NCBI RefSeq assembly: GCF_024448165.1
Contig: NZ_JAMOLN010000032.1
Location: 1 to 62,475, forward strand
Length of the DNA stretch: 62,475 bases
Direction: 5' to 3'
Source of the DNA: Streptomyces longispororuber
Lineage (GTDB): Bacteria > Actinomycetota > Actinomycetes > Streptomycetales > Streptomycetaceae
A program made the position numbers and the translations under genes. Of this stretch, positions 1 through 8,241 are shown piece by piece (position 1 is the stretch's first letter; every line of letters begins with the position of its first letter). Below the pieces are notes generated by a model. The model saw only the letters and a list, made by a program, of their open reading frames with translations. It did not search any database and was not told where the DNA came from.

Positions 1-790
1 CGAGGAGTGCCGCGTCGACCATCTCCTCGATCCCGGCCCGTGGCGCCCAGCCGGTGAGGGCGCGCAGCGCGCGGGTGTCGGGGGCGTCGGTCTCGTACGG
101 GACTTCGGCCTCGGCCTCGGTCTCGTACGGGACGAAGCGGAGCGGTGACGGTGAGCCGGAGCGCTCGACGACGGCGTGGGCGAGGTCGGCGGCGGTGGTC
201 TCCTCGGAGCGCGCGACGTCGAAGGTGCCGCCGGCCGCGTCCGGACGGGCGAGGAGGCGCAGCAGCGCGTCGACGACGTCGGTGACGTGGGTGAGGCGGT
301 GGCGCCGGCTGCCGTCGCCGTGGACGGTCAGCGGCTGTCCGGCGACGGCCTGCGCGGCGAGCCGCGGCATGAGCGTGCCGTGCGCGGACGACTCACGCGG
401 CCCGACGGTGTCGAAGAGGCGGACCACCGTCACCGGCAGGCCGTGTTCCCGGTGGTGGGCGAGCGCGAGCGCCCTGTCGTCGGCGGGTCCTGCGAGCAGC
501 AGCGGGCGGCCGTGCCGCAGGGCGGCGGCGAGGACGGGGCGGACGTCGGCGGCGGCGAGATGGATCGCGTGGTCGCAGCGGCCGGCGAGTTCGTCGACGA
601 GGCGGGCGTCGAGCGCCGAGCCGCGGACGAAGCGGAGCTTCGGGTTCGGCCAGGCGGCGGCGAGGCGGGCCCGGTCGCCGGTGGACAGGTCGTCGAGGAC
701 GACGACGGTGTGGCCCTGCGCGAGCAGCGCGTCGGTCAGGTGCGAGCCGATGAAGCCCGCGCCGCCGGTGACCAGATAGGTGGACGACAT
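1..790 (-). CDS. NAD-dependent epimerase/dehydratase (extended SDR), 3' end outside window
   Basis: Starts with ATG at 790 and runs off the left edge, leaving about 263 codons. The N-terminus reads MSSTYLVTGGAGFIGSHL, the GxxGxxG NAD(P)-binding turn of extended SDRs, followed by the VVLDDLSTGDRARL strand typical of sugar-nucleotide epimerases. The C-terminal half (VRLFDTVGPRES, LTVHGDGSRRHRLTHVTDVV) also fits nucleotide-sugar 4-epimerases or dehydratases. The part between AIHLAAADV and LALAHHREHGLPV is much shorter than in the family and has no YxxxK catalytic pair. Inferred: a degenerate or non-catalytic paralogue, or one with altered chemistry. The substrate cannot be named. Confidence 0.8.
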   Translation of the reverse strand, partial: MSSTYLVTGGAGFIGSHLTDALLAQGHTVVVLDDLSTGDRARLAAAWPNPKLRFVRGSALDARLVDELAGRCDHAIHLAAADVRPVLAAALRHGRPLLLAGPADDRALALAHHREHGLPVTVVRLFDTVGPRESSAHGTLMPRLAAQAVAGQPLTVHGDGSRRHRLTHVTDVVDALLRLLARPDAAGGTFDVARSEETTAADLAHAVVERSGSPSPLRFVPYETEAEAEVPYETDAPDTRALRALTGWAPRAGIEEMVDAALL

Positions 791-1110
791 GTGCGTTCAG
801 GGCCCCTCGGTGAGTTGCGGTATCGGGGTGACACCGGCGGGGCACACCCGGCCGGAGACCTACATAAGTTATTCCCTTATGTCCAAATATGGGGCGAATA
901 ACACGATCTGCTTTGGCCCGCCCGACGACGCACCCGGCGGGACCACGGCACCGCGCCCTGAGGGTCCCCTCAGCGACACAGATCACGACCCGGGCGACTA
1001 CATTGCGACCGGGTAAGTGGGTAGTCTCAGACGGACTGCATAAGTTACCGCTTAGTAATCACTAGTACGTCAACGACGAGACCACCCTCGCAGGCCCGAG
1101 GAGCCCCCTA
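791..1110. promoter_or_regulatory. Divergent promoter region with two CATAAG-type palindromes
   Basis: This 320-bp gap separates the leftward SDR from the rightward EtfD-like gene and holds no convincing ORF. It is AT-richer than its surroundings. CATAAG-N7-CTTATG at 863-881 is a perfect 6-bp inverted repeat. At 1039-1058 CATAAG recurs inside TTACCGCTTAGTAA, whose TTAC/GTAA arms are perfect (1045-1058). The second site lies about 55 bp before the EtfD-like start, where a repressor would block transcription. A TetR-type operator is inferred; the regulator is not in the window. Confidence 0.5.
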
Positions 1111-3393
1111 ATGCAACTCGCCGCGATCATCGTGTCGCTGGTTACGATCGTGGTCGGCGCGGCCCTGTTCGTCCGTGCCCTCCTGCAGATCTACAACTTC
1201 ATGCGGCTCGGCCAGAACGTGCCCGCAGGCACCCGCACCGACGAACCGGTCCAGCGCACCGTCACCGTGGCCAAGGAGTTCCTCGGCCACACCCGGATGA
1301 ACCGCTGGGGCATCGTCGGTGTCGCGCACTGGTTCGTGGCCGTGGGCTTCTTCTCGCTGCTGCTGACGATCGTCAACGCCATCGGCCAGCTGTTCCAGGC
1401 CGACTGGCTGCTGCCGATCATCGGCGAGTGGGCGCCGTACAACGTCTTCGTCGAGTTCATCGGCACCATGACGGTCCTCGGCATCGTGGTCCTCATCGTG
1501 ATCCGCCAGCTGAGCAAGCCGAACAAGCCGGGCCGCAAGTCCCGCTTCGCCGGCTCGAACTTCGGCCAGGCGTACTTCGTCGAGGCCGTCATCCTCATCG
1601 TCGGCGTCTGCATCTTCATGCTGCACGCCCTCGAAGGCGCCCAGCACCACGTCGACGGCTACGAGTCGTCGTTCTTCATCTCGTACCCCGTGGTGAACGC
1701 GCTGGAGGGCCTGGACGTCTCCACGCTCCAGAACCTCACCTACTTCTTCGCCGGCCTGAAGATCGCGACCTCCTTCATCTGGATGATCACGGTCGCCCTG
1801 AAGACCGACATGGGCGTCGCCTGGCACCGCTTCCTCGCCTTCCCGAACATCTGGTTCAAGCGCAACGCCGACGGTGATGTCTCGCTGGGCGCGCTGCTGC
1901 CGATGACCTCGGGCGGCAAGGAGATCGACTTCGAGGACCCGGGCGAGGACGACACCTTCGGCGTCTCCCAGGTCGAGCAGTTCTCCTGGAAGGGCCTGCT
2001 CGACTTCTCCACCTGCACCGAGTGCGGCCGCTGCCAGTCGCAGTGCCCCGCCTGGAACACCGGCAAGCCGCTCTCCCCCAAGCTCCTGATCATGTCGCTG
2101 CGCGACCACGCGCACGCCAAGGCGCCCTACCTGCTCGCCGGTGGCGGCAAGTCCATGGAGGGCGAGGAGAAGGCGACCGAGGAGCAGCTGAAGGACGTGC
2201 CCGCCGCCGCCCTCGCGGAGGCCGAGCGCCCGCTCATCGGCACCCTCGAAGAGAACGGCGTCATCGACCCGGACGTCCTGTGGTCCTGCACCACCTGCGG
2301 CGCCTGCGTCGAGCAGTGCCCGGTCGACATCGAGCACATCGACCACATCGTCGACATGCGCCGCTACCAGGTGATGATCGAGTCCGCCTTCCCCTCGGAG
2401 GCCGGCACGATGCTCAAGAACCTGGAGAAGAAGGGCAACCCCTGGGGCCTGGCGAAGAAGCAGCGCCTGGAGTGGCTCAAGGAGCTCGACTTCGAGGTGC
2501 CGGTCGTCGGCAAGGACATCGAGGACCTCACCGAGATCGAGTACCTCTACTGGGTCGGCTGCGCCGGCGCCCTGGAGGACCGCGCCAAGAAGACCACCAA
2601 GGCCTTCGCCGAGCTGCTCAACATCGCGGGCGTCAAGTTCGCGATCATGGGCGGCGACGAGAAGTGCACCGGTGACTCCGCCCGCCGCCTCGGCAACGAG
2701 CCGCTGTTCCAGCAGCTCGGCCAGGAGAACGTCATGGCGCTGAACATGGCGTTCGGCGAGGAGTACGACGACGACGGCAAGGTCACGGCCGAGTCCAAGA
2801 AGCCGAAGACGGTCAAGAAGATCGTCGCGACCTGCCCGCACTGCCTCAACACCATCGGCAACGAGTACCCGCAGCTCGGTGGCGATTACGAAGTGATCCA
2901 CCACACGCAGCTGCTCCAGCACCTCGTCGACGAGGGCAAGCTCGTCCCGGTCACCCCGGTCGAGGGCATCATCACGTACCACGACCCGTGCTACCTGGGC
3001 CGCCACAACAAGATCTACTCCCCGCCGCGCGAGATCATCGCCAACGTGCCCGGCCTGCGCAACGAGGAGATGCACCGCCACAAGGAGCGCGGCTTCTGCT
3101 GCGGCGCCGGCGGCGCGCGCATGTGGATGGAGGAGCGGATCGGCAAGCGCATCAACAACGAGCGCGTCGACGAGGCCCTGTCCCTCAACCCGGACATCGT
3201 CTCGACGGCCTGCCCGTTCTGCCTCGTCATGCTGACCGACTCGGTCAACGGCAAGAAGAACGACGGCAAGGCCAAGGAGTCCATCCAGGTCGTCGACGTC
3301 GCCCAGCTGCTGCTCGACTCCGTCAAGACGCCGGTCGACCCGGCGGGCGAGGCGGAGACCGAGGACGCGCCGGAGCCTGAGCCGGTGAAGTAA
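1111..3393 (+). CDS. EtfD-like membrane iron-sulfur reductase (ETF dehydrogenase)
   Basis: 760 aa, ATG with GAGGAG at 1098-1103. The N-terminal ~260 residues carry several transmembrane helices of a NarI-like cytochrome-b domain. Two ferredoxin-type [4Fe-4S] sites follow (Cys302/305/308/312 and Cys393/396/399/403), then the paired cysteine-rich (CCG) domains of heterodisulfide-reductase-like proteins (CPHC at 575-578, CCGAGG at 663, CPFC at 701-704). This matches mycobacterial EtfD (Rv0338c), which passes electrons from ETF during fatty-acid oxidation into the membrane quinone pool. The acidic Pro/Glu tail is variable. Regulation through the palindromes just upstream is likely. Single-gene unit closed by a strong terminator. 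Confidence 0.88.
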   Translation: MQLAAIIVSLVTIVVGAALFVRALLQIYNFMRLGQNVPAGTRTDEPVQRTVTVAKEFLGHTRMNRWGIVGVAHWFVAVGFFSLLLTIVNAIGQLFQADWLLPIIGEWAPYNVFVEFIGTMTVLGIVVLIVIRQLSKPNKPGRKSRFAGSNFGQAYFVEAVILIVGVCIFMLHALEGAQHHVDGYESSFFISYPVVNALEGLDVSTLQNLTYFFAGLKIATSFIWMITVALKTDMGVAWHRFLAFPNIWFKRNADGDVSLGALLPMTSGGKEIDFEDPGEDDTFGVSQVEQFSWKGLLDFSTCTECGRCQSQCPAWNTGKPLSPKLLIMSLRDHAHAKAPYLLAGGGKSMEGEEKATEEQLKDVPAAALAEAERPLIGTLEENGVIDPDVLWSCTTCGACVEQCPVDIEHIDHIVDMRRYQVMIESAFPSEAGTMLKNLEKKGNPWGLAKKQRLEWLKELDFEVPVVGKDIEDLTEIEYLYWVGCAGALEDRAKKTTKAFAELLNIAGVKFAIMGGDEKCTGDSARRLGNEPLFQQLGQENVMALNMAFGEEYDDDGKVTAESKKPKTVKKIVATCPHCLNTIGNEYPQLGGDYEVIHHTQLLQHLVDEGKLVPVTPVEGIITYHDPCYLGRHNKIYSPPREIIANVPGLRNEEMHRHKERGFCCGAGGARMWMEERIGKRINNERVDEALSLNPDIVSTACPFCLVMLTDSVNGKKNDGKAKESIQVVDVAQLLLDSVKTPVDPAGEAETEDAPEPEPVK

Positions 3394-3413
3394 CACCCCC
3401 CGGCAGACGCACC

Positions 3414-3450
3414 GAGGGCACCCCGTCACGACGGGGTGCCCTCTTTGCTT
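3414..3450 (+). terminator. Intrinsic terminator after the EtfD-like gene
   Basis: A perfect 13-bp stem (3414-3426 with 3431-3443, loop CACG) is followed by TTTGCTT. It separates the EtfD-like gene from the FG-GAP array. Confidence 0.85.
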
Positions 3451-3460
3451 CTCCCGTCCC

Positions 3461-3489
3461 GTACAACCCTTCCGGATGATCCCGTGTCA
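3461..3489 (+). promoter_or_regulatory. Putative ECF-sigma promoter of FG-GAP gene 1
   Basis: GTACAACC at 3461-3468, then 16 nt, then TGTCA at 3485-3489. The same two-part pattern occurs before three other FG-GAP genes at 16-17 nt spacing. An AAC-type -35 and a GTC-type -10 are typical of actinobacterial ECF sigma factors. The start codon is about 80 nt downstream. Confidence 0.5.
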
Positions 3490-3570
3490 AACGGGGCGCC
3501 GGACAAGGAACGGGCCCTTTCCGGCCGTCCCCCCGCGCTGCCCGGCCTTCCTTCGCTACAGGAGCCGCAC

Positions 3571-5127
3571 GTGCGCAAGAACCGTTCGGCCGCCCTCGCC
3601 GCGGCCTCGTTCCTCCTTCTCACCGGTACGTTCATCGCCGCCGCCCCGTCCGCGTACGCGGGCACCCCGGGCAGCACCCGCGCGAACGACCGCAACACCG
3701 ACTTCAACGGCGACGGCTACGACGATGTCCTCGTCGGCGCCCCCGGGGCCACCGTCGGCGGCCACGCCGGGGCCGGGATCGTCACCGTCCAGTACGGCGG
3801 TCCGAGCGGAATGGGCACGTCCCGCTCGGCCGTCTTCAGCCAGAACACGACCGGAGTGCCCGGCGGCGCCGAGGCGGGCGACGCGTTCGGGCAGGCCGTC
3901 GCCTCCGGCGACATCGACGGCGACGGCTACGACGACGCGATCGTCGGCTCCCCCGGCGAGGACCTCGGGACCATGACCGACTCGGGCGGCGGCGTCGTCC
4001 TGTGGGGCACCCCCAAGGGGCTCGTCGGCACCTCAAGTACGGGCCTGGAGGCCGACGAACCCGCCAACGGCGGCCGGTTCGGCTCGGCGCTCGCCGCCGC
4101 CCGGTTCTCCGACGCGGGCGACGGCGACCAGTTCGCCGTCCTCGACTCGGTCGGCCTCGCGATCTTCCAGTACGAGGCCGCACCCGCCGCGAGATCCACC
4201 GCAGGGACGGCCAAGCGGCTGGTCCGCGCCTCCCGGACCGACTTCGCGGGCAAGGCACCGAAGGCGAAGGCCCCGGAGGGCGCGACGCCGAAGGCCGCCA
4301 CCCGGTCCGCCCTGGCCGCGCCGACCGGCATCCAGCCGCTGGCCCTCACCACCGGCGACTACGACGCCAACGGCTTCGCCGACCTCGTCGTCTCCGGCAC
4401 CTCCGTCGGCGACGAGCCCGGTCACGGCTGGTCGTACGTGCTCCCCGGCACGGCCGCCGACGCCGACCCGCTGCCGGTGCTCACGCTGCGCGGCGGCCCG
4501 GTCGTCGCCTCCGGTGACGTCAACGGGGACGGCAAGGACGACGTCGTCACCGGTGAGCCGCACAGCCCCGACGACGGCGGCGAGTGGACGACCGGCGGCA
4601 TGGTCGGCGTCTACTACGGCTCGGACACGGGTCCCAGCGGCGAACCGCAGTGGTGGACGCAGGACACCGACGGCGTGCCCGGCACCGCCGAGAAGGGCGA
4701 CGGCTGGGGTGCCGACCTGTCCGTCGGCGACAGCGACGGCGACGGGTACGCCGACGTCGCGATCGGCGCGCCCGGCGAGGACATCGGCACGGTCGCCGAC
4801 GCGGGCGCGGTGTGGGTCCTGCGCGGCTCGGCCCTCGGTCTGCGGACCACCGGGGTACGGGACTTCAACCAGGACTCGGCGGACGTGCCCGGGGCGGCGG
4901 AGAAGGGGGACAAGTTCGGCGGGCAGGTCTCCTTCACCGACCCGAACGACGACGGCCGCTTCGGGCTCCTCGCGGCGGCGCCCGGCGAGAACACCGGCGA
5001 CGGCGTGGTCTGGGTCTTCTCGGCGAACGCCTCCGGCGTCACAGCGTCCGGCTCCTGGACGTACGGAGCGGGGTCGCTGTCCGCTCCGTCACTGAACGCG
5101 CGATTCGGCGCCGCGATCGACGACTAG
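3571..5127 (+). CDS. Secreted FG-GAP repeat protein 1
   Basis: 518 aa from GTG 3571, which has CAGGAG at 3560-3565 and gives a clean Sec signal peptide (MRKNRSAALAAASFL..., cleavage after PSAYA). An ATG at 3436 would put the hairpin terminator in the coding region and is rejected. The mature part is a chain of FG-GAP/VCBS blades with DxNGDGYDD calcium-binding loops and VGAPGE turns (for example FNGDGYDDVLVGAPG and VGDSDGDGYADVAIGAPGE), the fold of integrin-alpha propellers. A low-complexity Lys/Ala/Pro stretch sits near residues 225-255. No catalytic domain is visible; an extracellular binding or structural role is likely. First of seven paralogues in tandem. Confidence 0.85.
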   Translation: MRKNRSAALAAASFLLLTGTFIAAAPSAYAGTPGSTRANDRNTDFNGDGYDDVLVGAPGATVGGHAGAGIVTVQYGGPSGMGTSRSAVFSQNTTGVPGGAEAGDAFGQAVASGDIDGDGYDDAIVGSPGEDLGTMTDSGGGVVLWGTPKGLVGTSSTGLEADEPANGGRFGSALAAARFSDAGDGDQFAVLDSVGLAIFQYEAAPAARSTAGTAKRLVRASRTDFAGKAPKAKAPEGATPKAATRSALAAPTGIQPLALTTGDYDANGFADLVVSGTSVGDEPGHGWSYVLPGTAADADPLPVLTLRGGPVVASGDVNGDGKDDVVTGEPHSPDDGGEWTTGGMVGVYYGSDTGPSGEPQWWTQDTDGVPGTAEKGDGWGADLSVGDSDGDGYADVAIGAPGEDIGTVADAGAVWVLRGSALGLRTTGVRDFNQDSADVPGAAEKGDKFGGQVSFTDPNDDGRFGLLAAAPGENTGDGVVWVFSANASGVTASGSWTYGAGSLSAPSLNARFGAAIDD

Positions 5128-5173
5128 GCGCCGCGGATCTGTCGGTGCGCTCACGGGTGCGGGTGGACTGTGG

Positions 5174-5202
5174 CTGGTCGCGCAGTTCCCCGCGCCCCTG
5201 AA
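5174..5202 (+). repeat. Dispersed Streptomyces repeat, GCGCAGTTCCCCGCGCCCC family
   Basis: CTGGTCGCGCAGTTCCCCGC plus the following CGCCCCTGAA matches copies at 62249-62376, inverted at 62439-62462, and a diverged inverted copy inside cobG at 48374-48408. Here it lies between FG-GAP genes 1 and 2. Confidence 0.85.
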
Positions 5203-5284
5203 GGCCTGCGGCTCCGCCGCGCCTTCCCCTCGTGTCCGCTACCCGCAGTCGCCCACCCCCACCACGAAGTTACGACGGCCCGGC

Positions 5285-5314
5285 GTACAACCATTCACCG
5301 AACCCCAGCCGTCA
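5285..5314 (+). promoter_or_regulatory. Putative ECF-sigma promoter of FG-GAP gene 2
   Basis: GTACAACC ends at 5292, followed by 17 nt and CGTCA at 5310-5314. It is 40 nt before the start codon. It shares the ACAACC...GTC pattern of FG-GAP genes 1, 4 and 5. Confidence 0.5.
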
Positions 5315-5353
5315 CACCGGTGAACAACTACCCAACCCCACGCTGGAGTTGAC

Positions 5354-6745
5354 GTGCGCCTCAAGAAACTCGCCATAGCCGCCGGGGTCGCCGCCCTGAC
5401 CGCGGGCGGCCTCACCCTCCCCCTCGCGGGCACCGCATCCGCCGCGACCGCCCTCAAGGACGACTACAACGGCGACGGCTACCGCGACCTGGCCATCGGC
5501 ACCCCCAAGGCCAACTCCGTGACGATCACGTACGGTTCGGCCTCCGGCGTCGCCCCGGCCAGATCCGTGACCGTCACCCAGGAGACCCCCGGCGTCCCGG
5601 GCGTCACGGAGGCCGAGGACGAGTTCGGCGAGAACGTCTCCAGCGGCGACGTGAACCACGACGGCTACACCGACCTGATCGTCGGCGCCCCCGGCGAACA
5701 GGTCGCCGACTGGGCGAGCGGCTCCGTCACCGTCGTATGGGGCAGCGCCAAGGGCCTGACCACGGGCGCGCAGGTCTACCACGCGCCCACCAAGGACGAC
5801 GAACGGTTCGGCGAAGGCACCGTCTTCGTCGACCTCGACGGCGACGACTGGGCCCAGCTCTCCGTCGTCAGCGCGAAGAAGTGGTGGTGGTACGGCGACG
5901 GCACCCCGGCGTCGGCGTACGCGCCCGAGGTCGAGTTCATCCCCTCCGACGTGACCCTGGAGGGCCAGACCGCCGCCCAGTTCCACGGCACCGGCGTCGG
6001 CCGCACCTACACCTACGTCCTGTACGGCAAGCACGCCGACGGCCGCCCGTACATGGGCTGGGTGGACGGCGGGGCCGGCGACATCGGCTACTACTCGGGC
6101 CAGATCGACGGCAACTTCACCGGCTCCACCACCGAGGCGGCCGCCACCGGCGACGTCAACGGCGACGGCTACCCCGACCTGGTCACCGGCCAGGCCGAGG
6201 ACAACTCGATCTGGATCTTCTACGGCGGATCGTCCATCTTCACCGACGAGATGGAGGGCATGCACAAGATCACCCAGGACAGCACCGGGGTGCCCGGGGC
6301 CACCGAGACCGAGGACCGGTTCGGCGCGTCCGTCACCGTCGGCGACCTCGACGACGACGGCTTCGACGACATCGCGGTCGGCGCTCCCGGCGAGACGGTC
6401 TCGGGCGTCAAGGGCACCGGCTCGGTCGTGGTCCTCAAGGGCCGGTCCGGCTACGACCTCGACGGCCGCGCCTACCACCAGGCGACCACCGGAGTGCCCG
6501 GCGCCGCCGAGGCGGGCGACCGGTTCGGCTCGTCCGTCCGCTTCAAGGACGTCAACGGCGACGGCCGCGCGGACCTGGCGATCGGCGCGTCCGGCGAGGA
6601 CATCGGCACCAAGGCCGACGCGGGCGCCGTCACGGTGCTGCGCGGCAGCTCCCCGTACCTGACGACGAGTGCGGTGACGTCGTTCAACGGCGCGGACTTC
6701 GGCCGGCCGGCCGCGGGCATCTCCTTCGGCGACGTGCTGCGCTGA
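5354..6745 (+). CDS. Secreted FG-GAP repeat protein 2
   Basis: 463 aa from GTG 5354 with a GGAG-like ribosome site just upstream. Sec signal MRLKKLAIAAGVAALTAGGL..., cleavage near TASA-ATA. About six FG-GAP blades carry loops such as DYNGDGYRDLAIGTPK, DVNHDGYTDLIVGAPGE and DLDDDGFDDIAVGAPGE. The middle blade (WWWYGDGTP) has lost its calcium loop. The C-terminus ends in a short VLR after the last blade, without membrane anchor or sortase signal, so the protein is probably released. Function unknown; paralogue of its neighbours. Confidence 0.85.
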   Translation: MRLKKLAIAAGVAALTAGGLTLPLAGTASAATALKDDYNGDGYRDLAIGTPKANSVTITYGSASGVAPARSVTVTQETPGVPGVTEAEDEFGENVSSGDVNHDGYTDLIVGAPGEQVADWASGSVTVVWGSAKGLTTGAQVYHAPTKDDERFGEGTVFVDLDGDDWAQLSVVSAKKWWWYGDGTPASAYAPEVEFIPSDVTLEGQTAAQFHGTGVGRTYTYVLYGKHADGRPYMGWVDGGAGDIGYYSGQIDGNFTGSTTEAAATGDVNGDGYPDLVTGQAEDNSIWIFYGGSSIFTDEMEGMHKITQDSTGVPGATETEDRFGASVTVGDLDDDGFDDIAVGAPGETVSGVKGTGSVVVLKGRSGYDLDGRAYHQATTGVPGAAEAGDRFGSSVRFKDVNGDGRADLAIGASGEDIGTKADAGAVTVLRGSSPYLTTSAVTSFNGADFGRPAAGISFGDVLR

Positions 6746-6879
6746 TCACGGCCCACAACGTGACCAACCCGGCACCTCCCGCCCCTTAACGATCCCCCGC
6801 CCCGTCGGCATCATGAACCGGACGAGACTGTTCATGACAGACGGCGGGGCGGTTCGACGCGAATGACGGGTGTACGAGG

Positions 6880-8157
6880 ATGACGGGCATACGGAGACAC
6901 GGTTGCAGGGGCGGCGCGCTGGGCGTCGTCCTGCTGGCCGCCACCCTCACCGCCTGCGGCGGCGCGGACGACACCGATGCCGACGCCGCCGCCTCGCACC
7001 ACCCCGTGGCGATGGCCGGCAAGGAGCAGGCGGCCGCTCAACCGGTGCCGCGCGGCACCGGATCCAGAACGGCCTCGGACTTCAACGGCGACGGCGCCCC
7101 CGACCTCGTCCTCGACGAACTGGCCCACGACGGGCAGGGCGACGACCCCGGCATCGGCATCGTGTACGGGAAGAAGGGGCACGGACTCGTCCCGGCGGCC
7201 CGGCAGTTGCTCTCCCCGCGCGCGTACGCCGCGCCGACGAAGGGGCAGACGCCGGCCGCGTTCGGCTCCGAGGCGGCCTGCGACCTGAACGCCGACGGCT
7301 TCACCGACCTCGTCGTCTCCACGGACCCGCCCTACGACGGGCAGGGCCAGCCCCCGGTGCCGCTCCAGCTCCTCTTCGGCTCGCCGACCGGCATCTCCGG
7401 CCAGGGCGTCAAGCTGCGCATCCCCGCGCAGGCACGTTTCGGCAACGACTGGCCCGACCAGCCCGTGTGCGGCGACTTCGACGACGACGGCAAGGCCGAC
7501 CTGGTGGTGCACGCGAGCGGCGGCCGGCTGACGTTCCTGCCGGGCCCGTTCACGAAGGCCGGTGCCTCGCGCGGCACCGCCCGGATCGCCCAGTCCTCGG
7601 GGAACGTCCCGGCGGCCGCCGCCGACGTGAACCGCGACGGCGCCGACGACGTCCTGGTCCGCGCCCACAACGGCACCGCCCGCTCGGCCGTCGTCCTCGG
7701 CGGCCCGACCGGCCCCGGCCGCCCCGGCGCCGCCTACCCGGCGGGCACGGACGTGGCGTTCGGCCGGTTCGGCACCGCTGTGCTGACCGGCGGCGGCCTC
7801 AAGGTGTACGCGGGTCAGGGCGCCGCCCCCCGCACGGTCCCGGTCACCGGGGAGACGCTCGACACGGGCGACCTCGACGGCGACGGCCGCACCGACCTCG
7901 TCGTGTCCGGCGGCGACGGGGCGAAGGTCCGGCTGGTGCGGGGCGCCGCGTCGGCGGTGCCCGGATCGCCGGGTGCGGGCCGGGTCGTGGCGGTGGCGGA
8001 CTTCGACGGCGACGGACGCGACGACCTGGTGCTGCAGCGCACGTCCGACACGGGAACCAAGGACACGGTGACGGTCCTCCCCGGCGCCCGCACCGCCGCC
8101 CTGCTGCCGACGAAGCCCCAACTCACCTTCACCACACTGGAGTTCACCTCCCGCTAA
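6880..8157 (+). CDS. FG-GAP repeat lipoprotein 3
   Basis: 425 aa. Unlike its paralogues it has a lipobox (GVVLLAATLTAC, Cys at about residue 26) followed by a Gly/Asp/Ala-rich spacer, so it is predicted to be membrane-anchored. The propeller loops include DFNGDGAPDLVLDEL, DLNADGFTDLVVS and DFDGDGRDDLVLQ, and the blades are more diverged, with few GAPGE turns. The start is weak: ATG 6880 has GAGG directly abutting it, and no better in-frame start exists before the stop at 6835. No ACAACC/GTC motif is visible, so it may be transcribed with gene 2. Confidence 0.8.
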   Translation: MTGIRRHGCRGGALGVVLLAATLTACGGADDTDADAAASHHPVAMAGKEQAAAQPVPRGTGSRTASDFNGDGAPDLVLDELAHDGQGDDPGIGIVYGKKGHGLVPAARQLLSPRAYAAPTKGQTPAAFGSEAACDLNADGFTDLVVSTDPPYDGQGQPPVPLQLLFGSPTGISGQGVKLRIPAQARFGNDWPDQPVCGDFDDDGKADLVVHASGGRLTFLPGPFTKAGASRGTARIAQSSGNVPAAAADVNRDGADDVLVRAHNGTARSAVVLGGPTGPGRPGAAYPAGTDVAFGRFGTAVLTGGGLKVYAGQGAAPRTVPVTGETLDTGDLDGDGRTDLVVSGGDGAKVRLVRGAASAVPGSPGAGRVVAVADFDGDGRDDLVLQRTSDTGTKDTVTVLPGARTAALLPTKPQLTFTTLEFTSR

Positions 8158-8163
8158 CCCGAA

Positions 8164-8191
8164 CACAACCATCCGTACGCCTCGCCGGTCA
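8164..8191 (+). promoter_or_regulatory. Putative ECF-sigma promoter of FG-GAP gene 4
   Basis: ACACAACC (AACC at 8167-8170), 16 nt, then GGTCA at 8187-8191. The start codon follows 50 nt later. Same pattern as genes 1, 2 and 5. Confidence 0.5.
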
Positions 8192-8241
8192 CACCCGGGG
8201 AACGAACAGCACCCCAGCCACCAGACCCCGGGAGCCCGACC

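Noticed and set aside
1108..3429. 773-codon frame antisense to the EtfD-like gene
   Set aside because: No motifs, and it runs through the terminator; shadow frame.
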